64,000 bases of DNA from Pomphorhynchus laevis (GCA_012934845.2 WNNJ02000725.1:62001-126000), one strand, 5' to 3'; positions 21,858-33,124 are shown, numbered from the stretch's first letter. Numbers and translations are program-made. Notes: generated by a model from the sequence alone, not told the origin.

Positions 21858-22170
21858 TAAAAATAGCTAGTGTTCATCCATTTTTTAAATTAGGAATATT
21901 TGAGCAGGATTAATACACACTAATATATTTTTATATTTCACTAGCTGCTGCGCGTATCATAAGAAATAAACAGTGAAACTTGGTTCAAGTTGTACGTTGT
22001 GTTTCTGATGATGCTAGCAGTGGCTAATCGTTAAAAATAGCTGCTGTTCATCTATTTTTTACTTTGGAATATTTAAGCAGGATTAATATACACCTATATA
22101 TTTTTATATTTCGCTAGCTGTTGCTAGCTTTATAAGAAAAAAACCTAAAACTTGGTTCAAGTTGTACGTT
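21858..22170. repeat. Tandem duplication (about 140 bp x 2) with hammerhead-derived sequence
   Basis: Copies 21858-21997 and 22031-22170 both run from AAAAATAGCT through TTGAGCAGGATTAA / TTAAGCAGGATTAA to CTTGGTTCAAGTTGTACG. Each holds a decayed minus-strand hammerhead-like motif (e.g. GCTAGC-AACA-GCTAGC-GAAATAT). The linker between them has CTGATGATGCTAGCAGTGG on the plus strand, also related to that repeat. Confidence 0.7.
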
Positions 22171-22672
22171 TTCACAATATGGTTCAAGCTATTGGATTTT
22201 AAATATAATGTTTATCACAAAAGTTTATATTATATGTTTATATTTATAATTATTTATCTTTATTTTTAAATTATATATAGTAATAAATAGTAGACAGAGC
22301 CGATCTGATTGATCCAATTTAAATTTTGTGATTCTATAACAAAATTATTAGTAAACACTAATTTTGTTCCAAAATTAATAAATAATCTGATTGATATTCT
22401 TTATTACTCAAATGATTACAGATAAAAACATAGAAGGTAATTGTCATTTAAACTTTTACGCTTAGACATCTTTGTGACGTTAACGTGTGAATTCGCACAT
22501 TTTTGACATTGACGCTTTTGATATGACATACAAAGTTTTTATTTGCAAATTAGAAATCTATAAATCGACATATCGCTACGATAATGCAATTAAAAAAATT
22601 ACGACAACGGGAGTGATCGAAATAATAAAAACGAAAAATAAATAACTTGTTTTAAAAATTTACTTTGGACTA
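22171..22672. other. AT-rich stretch, nothing recognised
   Basis: No coding or repeat signal that I can support. Confidence 0.4.
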
Positions 22673-23074
22673 ATGCATTTCAATTCCATTAAAAATAATG
22701 CAAGACATGGTCATCAGCAATTGGAAAGTTTATCGTTTCACCGTTTCCTTATATTCTTTAGGCACACATCTGGAAATACGGAATTAATACGATTGACTTC
22801 ACCACTGTCAGTGGTTCATATAAAGCGAAATATTTTGCAATGGATTAAAACTGAAAATAATCGCGATCATAATCAGTTTGGATATGCAAGCAATCAAGAG
22901 AATGAAGTATACACTATTAATGATATTTTGCTTTACTGGCTAGATCCTGGCCAACATTCGCGAACCATCAGCACCGATATTGAACTACATACAGCAGTGT
23001 CGACTATGCTTCCAGAAAGAAGAAAACTATTCGCCAAACCAATTGACCTTCACAGTGTAATTAAACAATACTAA
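22673..23074 (+). CDS. Hypothetical protein, 133 aa, possibly a host exon
   Basis: ATG 22673 opens a clean frame to TAA at 23072. The product contains VVHIKRNILQWIKTENNRDH in the middle and ends MLPERRKLFAKPIDLHSVIK plus QY. Base composition is less AT-biased than the flanks and it resembles none of the retroelement ORFs here. TTCTTTAG at about 22752-22759 could be a splice acceptor, in which case only the part from HTSGNTELIRL on is coding and earlier exons are unidentified. I do not recognise the family. Confidence 0.4.
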   Translation: MHFNSIKNNARHGHQQLESLSFHRFLIFFRHTSGNTELIRLTSPLSVVHIKRNILQWIKTENNRDHNQFGYASNQENEVYTINDILLYWLDPGQHSRTISTDIELHTAVSTMLPERRKLFAKPIDLHSVIKQY

Positions 23075-24299
23075 AGTTATTAGATGAGCTTTTATCTAAT
23101 ATATTTTAAATGGGTAGGCGTCGATTATATAATATGATTGACCATATACATTAGTTTAGAATAAAATCCTTCGTTTCCAAATCGTGTAAAAAATAAGTTT
23201 ATGTAAAAAAAACAAACTTAACTCGTGGTAGAATATTTTCGAAAATCAAATGACTTTAATTTATTTGATCATTTTGCAAATATGGATAAAACAGAATTGA
23301 TAATTTTGTTATGTGAATTTAATCTTTTTAATAAAAAAAATATAAAATAATTAAATTTTCCAAAATGTAAATTTTTATCGATTTTTATTTTCACAGATAA
23401 AACCAAAAGTCACAAAAGTATTAGAATTTGCTCACATTATTAGAATTTGCTCCATAAAATTTCGTAGAGCAGATGGCATGATACAATTTGAAAAATATCA
23501 GAATCTAGTAAATGAGACTTTATGACGCACTCATATATTGTAAGGCGATTTTTACTTATTTTTAGATTAATCTATATTTTTAGTAATGCTTAAATGTATT
23601 TAGAAAAAGAAAATGGCTTCGTATAAAAACATGGCTTTTTTCAATTGGAAAAATTTCAATAGAAAAAATATGCGAAAAAGTTAAACTCATTATTTGGACT
23701 CGTGATTATATTTGAAAAATCCATATTTTCAGCTAAGGTATAGTTAATCGTTTTGCATATTAAACAAAATAATTCTTTTGCAGATTCAGCAAAGGAACTA
23801 ACAAGTTATTTGAAAATTAAAACACAAATATTTAAATCAAGTAGTAAATTTTAAAAAATATGTTCATTAGATCAGTTGTATAGAAAAATGCTTGAAAAGT
23901 TATTGGATTTGATCAAAAAGCATAAATACATCGAAATTGCGTATGTAACAATTAAACATTGCAAACAATTAAACAATTACAAACAATTAAACATTGCATC
24001 ACAAACAAATTTTCAAGATCTTATAATTCCATTGCTTAAGAGCTTTAACTTAAACATTATGCATCTATTTTGATAATGAAAAAAATTATCTTTGCAAAGT
24101 TTACAATTTTTTACACTTTCGTAAATAGAAAAAGAAAATGCGAATAAAAAATTAAAATTTTTAATTTTACAAAATTAAAAATAACGGAATTAAAAAAATT
24201 AATTTATCATTATTATCATTAAAATTATTATCATTATTGAATTTTGAGATCATAATCTGAAGAATAAGATTATACATAATCTTATAAGTTTCATAACTC
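23075..24299. other. AT-rich stretch with possible exon remnants
   Basis: Mostly featureless. A frame at 23886-24073 (MLEKLLDLIKKHKYIEIAYV...) preceded by a TTCTTTTGCAG acceptor-like sequence at 23773-23783, and an earlier patch at 23400-23525 (KPKVTKVLEFAHIIRICSIK), look protein-like. They have no match that I know and may be chance. Confidence 0.25.
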
Positions 24300-26129
24300 C
24301 GAATTTATATTAATCGATTAATGCATGTATTTAAATTAAGATTATAGGACATCTTAATGAACTGATTTGTTATAAGGTTGCGATCCCTTATTCCTTAACA
24401 TATATAAGTCAATATATGACAACGGTGTATTTTCTCTTTTCTATTTTGATTCTATAGCGACATACTTTATTTTCGGGTAATATTATTCGCTGTCCGTCTA
24501 TAAAAATATTAACTGTTTAAAGTTTAAATTTATTCTTTATATTATTTTATTAAATTATATATTTTACGAATTTCTGTTTGATTAAATTTTTATAGAAACC
24601 TAGTTTAAAATATGAATATACTAAATTAAATGATTTTGACGAAAACCAATATTATTACATATTATGTCAATTCTTAAACAATTGAATTATTTAAATATTT
24701 AATAATTATTAAATAATTATTTTTTAATAAATAACTATTTAAATATTTAATAATTTTTAAATATTAAATAATTATTGAATAATTAATTATTTAATAAATA
24801 ATAAAAATATTTAAATAATTATTTAAATCATTATTATTGGATTATATTAAATAATACAATATAATTACAATACATATTATAATACATATGTCAATTACAT
24901 GCTAATGGTGTATTGCCTCTGATAAAAATTGATTAACTATTGCAATATCTTATTCTCACAAAAAATTTTCTCTTACGCAATTTAATTATCTAGTGTTATA
25001 TTTTTGTATAATTTTTGGTATAAGTTTAAGTGTAATCTTTGATTTATTACCAAAGTTATCAGCTAATTGAGTCTACGTATTTTACATTATTTATAAATTT
25101 TAAATAATGCTAAATAAAATTTAAATAATTATCAGATTTTATATAATTTATATCCAGTTAAAATTTAAAGTTAAAATTTAAAATAATAATCATTTTTATG
25201 AATTGACTAATAAATAGGCTACAGTGTATCAGAATAAGGACTAGTGGTCATAAGGATAAACTGCTATGTAATCAGGTTTCGAGCCCTATTCCGCTACCCA
25301 ACATAGCCTCATGGCTAAATACTCGCTTATGAAGTATTTGTTCTGATAAAATTTTATTATCTAGTGTATATTATACATTGGAACACCTTTTATCAAAACA
25401 TTTATCAAAATATTTAAGGATTCTGTTAATTCTACAAATTTAGTTGTTCACAGTTATTTTTACACAGTTATGAACAAATTCATATAAAGCTTAAAAATAA
25501 GGCAGCTAGAATTGGGCTAGTATCTTATTATAAAACAAAGTACATTATTAACTATCCATCAATAAATATTTTCTACTTAAGTGTTTAAATTTATTTTTAA
25601 TTATAATTTAATGATTTTTAAATTAAAAAAACTTCTGTAAAATCGGTTACCGATTTCAAAATTTTATTTAAAGATCGGTTATCGATTTTCAACTTATGTA
25701 AAATTAGTTACCGATCAATCGGTTACCGATCAATCGGTTACCGATCAATCGGTTACCGATCAATCGGTTACCGATCAATCGGTTACCGATCAATCGATTA
25801 CTGAGTTTCGATAGATGAAAATGCCTCAGTATTGAAGACTACAATCATAATGTATTTTATGCATTTTATTCAATTAACATATTACTATACGGTAAATAAT
25901 TAAAATATAATATTTAAATCCTTACACTTCTGTATAGTGTAATTTGATAGTGTTTAGTCTTTTATTTTGTTTGATTTTAATTTTTTATTCAAAACCCAAC
26001 ATAAAGGCGAGGCTAAATACATGCTAAAGGCATATTTCCTCTGATGAAATGTAATTATCTAGTGCATATTATTACGATATAAGTCATCTTTACGATATAA
26101 ATTAAAAGTAATTTTAATTGATGTTAATC
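24300..26129 (-). mobile_element. Mosaic of Naiad-like PLE 3' fragments
   Basis: Minus-strand pieces of the element at 40324-42990. RT C-terminal sequence lies around 24520-24680 and 26060-26129, and partial RT core pieces around 25380-25560 (matching VPMGG and HNCVKTKSK regions). There are several copies of the 3' UTR block (AAATACATGCTAATG hairpin, GAAACCTGATTACATAGC) at about 24880-24940, 25220-25345 and 25990-26060. The piece ending at 26129 continues across LINE A1 at 28426, so A1 is inserted in it. Confidence 0.65.
25703..25800. repeat. Minisatellite of a self-complementary 15-bp unit
   Basis: Five exact units of ATCGGTTACCGATCA (25718-25792) with one diverged unit on each side. Inside each unit ATCGGT-T-ACCGAT is an inverted repeat, so the array could fold into a row of small hairpins. 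Single diverged units occur just upstream at about 25645-25690. Confidence 0.9.
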
Positions 26130-26138
26130 TAATGTTAA
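26130..26138. repeat. Target-site duplication of LINE A1 (left)
   Basis: TAATGTTAA, repeated at 28417-28425. The interrupted PLE sequence on both sides matches the intact copy around its TTAATTTAATGTTCATATC region. Confidence 0.75.
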
Positions 26139-26230
26139 AAAAAATTTGGTTTCTAATAAACATACAATCTAAAGTAAATACAACAAGGAGCGCAGTTTTA
26201 ACATTTGTAAACTATTGCAACCTACAGTTA

Positions 26231-27310
26231 ATGGGAGCCAAGAAGAAAAATCTACCAAAAGCCAAGCGAGCAATCTCTGTTGATACCGATAAAACCGGCA
26301 AGCTCGAGAACATACAAGTGGAATGCTCCGCTAGCGGCTGTCAAATCTGGACATCAGTAACACATAATTGTGCTTTGGGTAAGGAAACTTGTGGCGGTCC
26401 ACCGTTCTACTGCGGATTCTGTGCGGCGAAACAAATCAACTTGTTAATAAAACGCTTAGAGCAATTGGAAATGGCATCGCAACATGATCGAATTTCTCAA
26501 ATTTCTGACAAATCTACTGAGACAGTGAAGGAGCCGCAAATTGTATCGCAGCAAGATGGATTTTGTCAAGTTTATGATAAATCTACCGAGACAAAGACAG
26601 AGCCGCAAATTGTTACAACTAATGTATTTTCACTCCCCGACACCCCACGTCCCGTCCTTCCCGTCTCGTCTCTCAATACCTTGCATCCATCAATCAAAAT
26701 CACCTCCACCAACCTCCACTATCCTTCCACTCATAACCTTTCCTCACATCGCTTGCCACCCTCTTTATTATCATTATCCTCTATGTATCCCGTCGTCAAA
26801 CCAAATTCCTCCAAATCACTAACTGCCAGCTCTTCTATCGTGCTATCACCTACTCACGTCAGTCGTCCTCCTTTACGGAAGCGCTTTGCTTCTCGCGATC
26901 GTTGCGTCATTGTCACTAATATCACGCCTTCTAACTCCTTATCTCCACAAGCACGTCTAGACTACGATGTTTCCGCCTTCAGATCCATCCTCTCGTCTAT
27001 TGTCCCTGCGGATAAACCATCCTTTTTCAAGGACATTTCTCCTGTCGCATTCATCCGTCTAAACAAATCTTCTCAATCTAATCCTTCCCAGCCCCCTCTC
27101 CTAAAAATTGTTTTCAAGCATCGCTCTCACGCGTCTTCTGTCCTCTCTCAACGATTCAAACTCATGTCATCTTCAACCACTCGAATTTTCCCCGATCGCG
27201 CCCCTTCTGAAATCGCTTAAATCTCTTCATCCCACATCGAAAAACGCCGTCGCGAGGAAAACGGCGAAACCTCACTATCAATCCGAAACATAGACGGAAA
27301 TTTTTAAGTT
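26231..27310 (+). pseudogene. ORF1 of LINE A1 with PHD-like zinc finger
   Basis: Start chosen at ATG 26231 (MGAKKKNLPKAKRAIS), which aligns with MGGRKKTTKTD of copy A2; an upstream in-frame ATG at 26132 lies in the flanking duplication. Residues about 30-80 hold a C..C-W...C...FYCGFC pattern as in CR1-type ORF1 PHD-like fingers. A Ser/Pro-rich linker follows, then a C-terminal domain (RKRFASRDRCVIVTNITPSN ... KIVFKHRSHASSVLSQRFKL) typical of LINE ORF1 nucleic-acid-binding ends. A stop at 27218-27220 replaces a Gln codon of A2; the frame then continues to about 27306. Confidence 0.7.
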
Positions 27311-27333
27311 ATTCACACCCGTCCAAAAATTCG

Positions 27334-28341
27334 ATGGCGCTCCATCTCTCCTATGTGTCTTCTCCATTAGACTCTTTCGCCACAACACACGGTTTCCGCC
27401 TCGGTCTCCTCAACACTAGATCTATTCTCAATAAATCCGATCTTATCCTCAACCTATTCAGCAAGCAAACCATCGATCTATTCTGCCTAACCAAATCCTG
27501 GCACTCAGATTCCGACGACCTTTCCATTCACCGTCTGCTCTCTACCGGTTGCTCCCTAGTCGAATCCGCCCGCCTCCTAAGCTCATGCCCTTCTTAATTC
27601 TCTAATCATGGCGGCATCGTCGCATTAGCGCGTAACCCTTTCAGTCCTTGCTCTTTTGAATTGCTCACTTGTCGTTATTCTAACGCGATCACTCTAGATC
27701 TCGCCATTGTATACCGTCCTGGTTCATCAGCTTCTACTGCCTTATTTTTTACCAAATTCGGTGACCTCCTTTCTCATTGTTCTTTGTCCTCAATCCCTTC
27801 ACTCGTTCTAGGCGACTTCAATATCCGCCTAGACCGCCCCTCTTCCACGGATTCCATCCGGTTCATCAACATTCTATCCAACTACAATTACAAACTAATC
27901 TCCACTGCCCCCACACATATACTTGGTGGGCATTCGACATCATCGCTGTCCCCAATCATTTTGCTGCCTACACCTCACTGTCCATCTCTGATCCTGGACT
28001 ATCCGATCACTTTCTTATCACCCTTGATCTCACTCACAACCACACCCATCCACATCCGCATCAAACTCCGCCTTCTTCTCGTTACCTTTCGTCTCATCGC
28101 TGTCGGCTCCCCATAGTTCATCAACCTTCGTTTCTTAGACGATACTCGCCCCACCTCGCTATCGCTTCGTTCCTGTCATACCCTCTTACTCCACGTTCCT
28201 AATTACTCCAACAACTACGGTCTCCGATCCTTCTTCGTCGCCGCCTCACTCGCCTGGAATCAACTCCCTCTCGACGTCCGACGCGCCACCTCCTTTATCA
28301 TATTCAAACACCTCCTCCGTTCACACCTTCTCGACACCTGA
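27334..28341 (+). pseudogene. ORF2 of LINE A1: endonuclease fused to C-terminal end, RT missing
   Basis: ATG 27334 (MALHLSYVSSPLDSF). Endonuclease motifs are LLNTRSILNKSDLIL, DLFCLTKSWHSDSD (TESW in A2), VLGDFNIRLDRPSS and LSDHFLITLDL. After THNHT the sequence jumps to HIRIKLRLLLVTFRLIAVGS, which in A2/A3 lies after the RT. Stops at 27595-27597 and 28114-28116 and frame changes confirm loss of function. The stop at 28339-28341 marks the original ORF2 end. Confidence 0.7.
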
Positions 28342-28416
28342 TTCACAGTCTTGTTTTGTTGTGGTCATGTAAGCGTGCGCTGGCACGCATTTGCCACGTT
28401 AAAATAAATCCTATTT

Positions 28417-28425
28417 TAATGTTAA
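28417..28425. repeat. Target-site duplication of LINE A1 (right)
   Basis: TAATGTTAA, matching 26130-26138. Confidence 0.75.
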
Positions 28426-28761
28426 TATATATATACTTTCTTTATAATTAATATTGGTTTTGTTAAGAATAATGCTTTCTGGATAAATTTGTTTGCTTAT
28501 TGAATAAAATTATTAGAATTAAATACACATATATCATCAATATATCGAAACATATATTTCATATCTTTATATAATTTAGATTTATTTTTTACACAGTTAT
28601 GAACAAATTCATATTTTATAAAGCTTATAAATAAGTCAGCTATAATTAGGCTACTATTACTTCCCATTGGAACACGTTGTATTTGTCTAAATATTGATCG
28701 TCCTACTTTTAAATAATTTTGATTTATCAAAATATTAAAGGATTCTATTTATTCAATTTTG

Positions 28762-28786
28762 AGGTGTATATATTCAATATACACCT
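28762..28786. repeat. Perfect hairpin, 10-bp arms, at a PLE fragment junction
   Basis: AGGTGTATAT (28762-28771) and ATATACACCT (28777-28786) around ATTCA. It lies exactly between two RT fragments; the sequence corresponds to the GGTGTATAT present once in the intact copy at 42459. Confidence 0.85.
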
Positions 28787-29295
28787 TTTTTATCATTAAT
28801 ATTGGTTTTGTTAAGAATAAGGCTTTCTGGATAAATGTGCTCACTAATTGAATAAAAATCATTAGAATTAAATACACATATATCATCAATGTATCGAAAC
28901 ATATATTTCATATATTTATGTTGTTTAGATTTAGTTTTTACACAGTTATGAACAAATTCATATTCTATAAAGCTTAAAAACAAGTCAGCTATAATTGGGC
29001 TACTATTACCACCCATTGGAACACCTTTTACTTGTCTAAATATAGATGTCCCTACTTTTAAATAATTTTGATTTATTAAAATATTTAAGGATTCTAATAA
29101 TTCAATTTTATCCATATACTTATATTTATTTGATGGTTTAATTTTTGTTAGATAGGCGTTATAATTATTATAACATATATATGTATATCTTTTTCCGAAT
29201 ATAAGATTAATTAATTTTACTAACGCTTCTTTAATATCTACTAAATCTAAATTTGCATAAAGCGTACTAAAATCGTATGTATTTATATTCTGAAA
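28774..29295 (-). pseudogene. RT core of a Naiad-like PLE (partial)
   Basis: The open stretch 29115-28774 encodes ESLNILINQNYLKVGTSIFR, VKGVPMGGNSSPIIADLFLS (motif B) and MFRYIDDICVFNSND (motif C, YIDD). It is nearly identical to the P5 protein at 41415-42812. Upstream to 29295 the same protein continues (YDFSTLYANLDLVDIKEAL). Truncated at both ends. Confidence 0.75.
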
Positions 29296-30445
29296 ATTTA
29301 TTCCTTATATAAAACTTAAAAATAGGTTAGCTATAATCGGGATATTATTACCTCCAATTTGATCACCTCTATTTGTCTAAATATAGATGTATCCACTTTA
29401 AAAATTTTATGATTTATTAAAATATTTAAGGCTTCTATTAATTAAATGTTATCCACATATTTTTATTTTCATAATGGTTGAATTTTTGTTAGATAGTCGT
29501 TATAGTTATAGCATCTATGTATATCTATTTCCGAATAAAAGGTTAATTAACATGTTAATAACAGGCTAATGCTTCTTTTATATCCTCTAAATCTAATTTT
29601 GTAAAAAGCTTTCTAAAATCGTAATTATTTATATTTTGAAAATTTATTCCTTTTGTGTGTAGGCTCAGCTAACTATTTTTAAACCAAGAAGAATCAAATC
29701 AGCTAACTGAGTCTATGTATTGAATATAATTATAAAGTAGACAAAACATAATAATGCTAAATCAAAATTTTATAATTAAATAATAAAATAAATAATAAAA
29801 TAATAAATAATTAAATAATAAAATAAATAATTGTTATAAGATTTTTTATAATTTAAATCAAGTTAAAATAAAAAAAATCGAAATTTAAGATATAAGTCAT
29901 TTTTATGAATTGACTAATAAATAACATAAGTTGTATCAGAATAAGGATTAGAGATCATCAGGAAGAACTTCTATGTAATCAGGTTTCGGCCCTTAACTCT
30001 TCGACCAACATAGCAGCGGGGACAAATACATACTAATGACGTATTTTCTCTGATTAAATTTGATTATATAATATCTTATTCTAATACAAGTATATTATTC
30101 ATTATCCATGAAAATTTGCCACTTAAGAGTTTAAATTTATTCTTTATATTATTGTGTTGATATATATATTTTACTATTTTCTACTTGATGTTATTTTCAT
30201 AGTAACCTAGTTTAAATATAAAATATAAATCTATTAAATTATTTGAATGATTTTTAAGAAAGCCAATATCATTACATATTACGGCTATTCTTAAAATTTC
30301 ATCACTATATATATTATATAATATTGTATGGCATGCATGAATGCTCATGCAAAAAAATATAAATTTGATTTTTTATAATATTTTCGTGATTAATTTCTCA
30401 TTTAATATGAGAAGTCATTTTATACATACTATTTTCTGCTTGATT

Positions 30446-30537
30446 TTAGTTTTTAGCGCCTCGAGAGTTTTCTAGCGTCTCGAGAGTTATCCGATTTCCT
30501 TACTGGTGCCGACCTAATCGCGCTAAACAAGTAATGT
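30446..30537. other. Short direct repeat before the YLDD RT
   Basis: TAGCGCCTCGAGAGTT and TAGCGTCTCGAGAGTT occur in tandem at about 30458-30490. No gene. Confidence 0.5.
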
Positions 30538-31730
30538 GGAGGGATCCGACCAATTGCAGTTTGTGAAACGATCCGTCGTCTGTGTTCAAATGTATATGTC
30601 AAAAGTTGCGAAAAGAATTTTCCACCCTCATCAGGGTGGAAAATTCTTTATCCTCATCAGGTCGGGTGTCGACTTCGAACGGCATGGAACTCATCATTCA
30701 TGAGGCCAAACTAAAAAACCATGAGCAAATTAATAATTCAGATCGGGTGTGGCTAAAAGTTAAAGTACGTAATGCCTTTAATTCACTAAGTCATGGTGTA
30801 ATTATTCAAGCTGTCGATTGTTAATTTCCAAAGTGCTCAGCGTGGGTACGTTGGTGTTATGAACGACCTTCGCATTTACGTATTATAGGTCAGGAATCCT
30901 TAAATTCAGCATGCGGAGTCCAACAAGGTGACCCTCTTGGACCCGCTTTGTTCTCGCTTTCAATTCAACCGACCATAGAGAGTATAAATTCAATTGCTGG
31001 TATTGAGTTTAATAAATGGTACTTGGACGATGGATTAATCGGCGGGTCGGCACGGTCCATTATCAAAGTATTGTCCCACTTATCTAGTGCATTTGGTAGT
31101 GGTAACTTGCAACTCAATTATCATAAAACTGAGATAATCGGAGAACGGGAAGCTATTCAATTTGTACAATCGCATTTCTCTGAATCTATGGGCTTGAACG
31201 AAACCATGAATTTTGTTTTATTTGGATCACCAATCGAAAGTCCAGAATTCACTGCTTCTCATCTTGAATATATGATTCTGCCGGGATTAATGAGGGATCT
31301 TGACTTGAGTTCAGAAATTCTTGATCCGCAGATTGTTTACCTACTTTTGCGACACTGCGCCTCAACCCCCCCCCGTATTAACCATTTAATGAGAAAAATC
31401 GATCCGTCTTCTATGCACTCTGCTTTAAAACAGTTTGATAAAGTCGTAACCAACGTCCTTAACGAAGTGATATGGATTAGACTAGATTCACGCTCACAAG
31501 TTCAAGCAAAATTTCCATTGCGGATAAGCGGATTTGGAATGCGAAGTTGCCTAGTGCATGCTCCTGTTGCGTATGTAGCCAGCATCGCCAATGTTGCGAG
31601 CACCTTGGGTATGGATTCGTCTTCTTTCCCGGGGTATTCAAACTTTGAGACGTTAACCCGCCACTATAAGAGCCGCGTGAAGACGCAGAATTTTCACACA
31701 ACGATGGCATCTCTTGCGCTGCCCGTATAG
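30538..31730 (+). pseudogene. YLDD-type reverse transcriptase, 5' truncated
   Basis: The first frame reads GGIRPIAVCETIRRLCSNVY, the entry of the RT finger domain in a family of eukaryotic RTs best known from corals, sponges and other invertebrates. A perfect hairpin at 30612-30649 marks a frame change, after which come SNGMELIIHEAKLKNHEQI and KVRNAFNSLSHGVIIQA (motif A). One in-frame stop (30822-30824) precedes GVQQGDPLGPALFSLSIQP (motif B), NKWYLDDGLIGG (motif C, YLDD) and LQLNYHKTEIIG (motif D). The end (FPLRISGFGMRSCLVHAPVA) is the family's post-RT helix region. Its next domain is absent here, but a similar one is at 4729-5453. Confidence 0.75.
30612..30649. repeat. Perfect hairpin, 17-bp arms, 4-nt loop, inside RT coding sequence
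   Basis: Arms 30612-30628 and 30633-30649 (AAAGAATTTTCCACCCT and its complement) flank CATC. CCTCATCAGG is repeated just after it. It coincides with the frame change in the RT gene. Confidence 0.95.
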
Positions 31731-33110
31731 ACGACGGACTGCATGAGAATTTACGCTGACATAATGGATAATTCTATTCTTTTTGTATTCTTTGTTAAAA
31801 AAATTATTACAATAAAAAATTGTAAATTTTATTTCTATTGTTATTATTTAATCTATATTTATCCCCTTTTGATAGCACATTCTTTAATTCATTGTTTTCA
31901 ATTAATTCTAGATTATGAGTGTATATATGTTCATTTATTTTATCAAAATTAAGACTTTTGAAATTGCATTAAGTTTCTATGATGTTTCTAATATTATCGT
32001 TACATACTGATTTCAATTCTTTGTTATAATTACAAATCTATTTTTAGATATAATCTAAAAATTATATAAAATTATTTGATGGTTTAATTTTTGTTAGATA
32101 GGCGTTTTTCATTTTCTCTCTAATTTTATCTAACATATAAGTTTTCCAAATGTTTATCTTTGATGTATTTAAGCTTTTACTATTAAAATATCATTACTGA
32201 ATTATATCACAAACCGAATATTACGTGGGAAGCGCCTTTCTTGTCTTCTTCCACTTTAGTGGCCGCATTCTGATTCAATATTTTATTGACTTCTACTACC
32301 TGTAGCAAAAGCTTTTCGGTCAAATTAAAAAATTGAAATTCAAAATAGCACAACCGGATTTATACCTTATTTCGTTTTTCAGATATTTAAAGAAAATATC
32401 CACCTTATAATAAAGTATTTAACAAATGTATTTATACTGCAAACGGGAAATTCTAAAATTATTTTACTAAAATTAAAATTATTAATTCTAAAATTATTTT
32501 ACTAATAATTCTAAAATTATTTACTTTTTTGTTATTTTCATTTTATTTTTAATTTTATCAAATATATAATCTTTCCAAATTTTTATCTTATATATATTCA
32601 AGCTTTCACTATTAATCAGCTTACTAAAGTAAGCATTTAAGTTATTATATAACGAATTGTAAATTTTATTTCTATTGTTATTATTTAATCTATATTTATA
32701 CTCTTTTGATAGCAGCATTCTTAATTCACAATTTTCAATTAATTCTAGATTATGGGTACATATATGTTCATTTATTTTATCAAAACTAAGACTTTTACAA
32801 TTGCATTCTGTTTCCATTATGTTTCTAATATTATCGTTACATATTGATTTTAATTCTTTATTATAATTACAAATTTTTCGTCCTAATGGTGGTAGGAGTT
32901 TATACCTTATTTTAGGAATATATTTACTTAAATCTGACCCTATTATTTCTTTACTTTTAGAATTATTTAAAAGTCCGGCTATATTTATGTTATCTATACA
33001 TTTATTAATGAAGTTTATGGTTAATGTGTATTTTCTATTGTTATTATTAACATTCAATTCTTTTTAATAATTACAAATGTTTCGTCCTTGTGGCTTATGT
33101 TGTAAATCCG
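31731..33110 (-). mobile_element. Naiad-like PLE fragments before the RT domain
   Basis: Minus-strand pieces. 32060-32190 and 31780-32040 repeat the end and middle of the conserved block more completely present at 32505-33110. The region 32200-32500 between them has no element match and no gene. The element orientation and the order of fragments suggest successive partial insertions or rearrangement. Confidence 0.6.
32521..33057 (-). pseudogene. Pre-RT domain of a Naiad-like PLE, best preserved copy
   Basis: A 178-codon open frame: NNNNRKYTLTINFINKCIDN, YIPKIRYKLLPPLGRKICNY, METECNCKSLSFDKINEHIC and THNLELIENCELRMLLSKEY. The CNC...H..T..LELI..CELR..L pattern is the conserved block that precedes the RT in Penelope-like elements. 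The copy at 41150-41230 lacks about 40 codons of this block, so this fragment shows what the intact protein had. Truncated after KNKMKITKK. Confidence 0.7.
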
Positions 33111-33124
33111 ACCCTTTTATTTAT

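Larger units (their letters stand above)
26139..28416 (+). mobile_element. LINE family A, copy A1, RT-deleted
   Basis: CR1-like element inserted into a minus-strand PLE. ORF1 (PHD-like finger) and the endonuclease are followed directly by the last part of ORF2; the whole RT catalytic region is missing (junction at about 28045). The 3' end has the family hairpin GCGTGC-GCTG-GCACGC (28373-28388), then ATTTGCCACGTTAAAATAAA. Confidence 0.85.
28426..30445 (-). mobile_element. Serial Naiad-like PLE RT and 3' fragments
   Basis: On the minus strand at least four partial copies follow each other: RT pieces 28426-28760, 28774-29295 and 29305-29660, then a 3' UTR plus RT C-terminal piece 29690-30445 (KFKLLSGKF region at about 30130, UTR hairpin at 30024-30046). 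The first three cover overlapping parts of the same RT region, so this is a partial tandem array, as often left by PLEs. Confidence 0.7.

Noticed and set aside
23886-24073. Possible spliced host gene
   Set aside because: The peptide pieces have no recognisable domain and the splice signals are weak in such AT-rich DNA, so it is mentioned only as a low-confidence remnant.
25260-25320. tRNA-like B box (GGTTTCGAGCCC) in the PLE 3' UTR copies
   Set aside because: The sequence has one base too many for a B box, no A box at the right distance and no cloverleaf; it is simply the conserved UTR block.
25703-25800. CRISPR-like array
   Set aside because: Units are directly adjacent without spacers; it is a minisatellite in an animal genome.
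26541-26822. Open frame rich in Pro/Ser/His within LINE A1
   Set aside because: It is an alternative-frame shadow of the low-complexity ORF1 linker.
32200-32500. Additional gene between PLE fragments
   Set aside because: No open frame of useful length and no similarity to known motifs.
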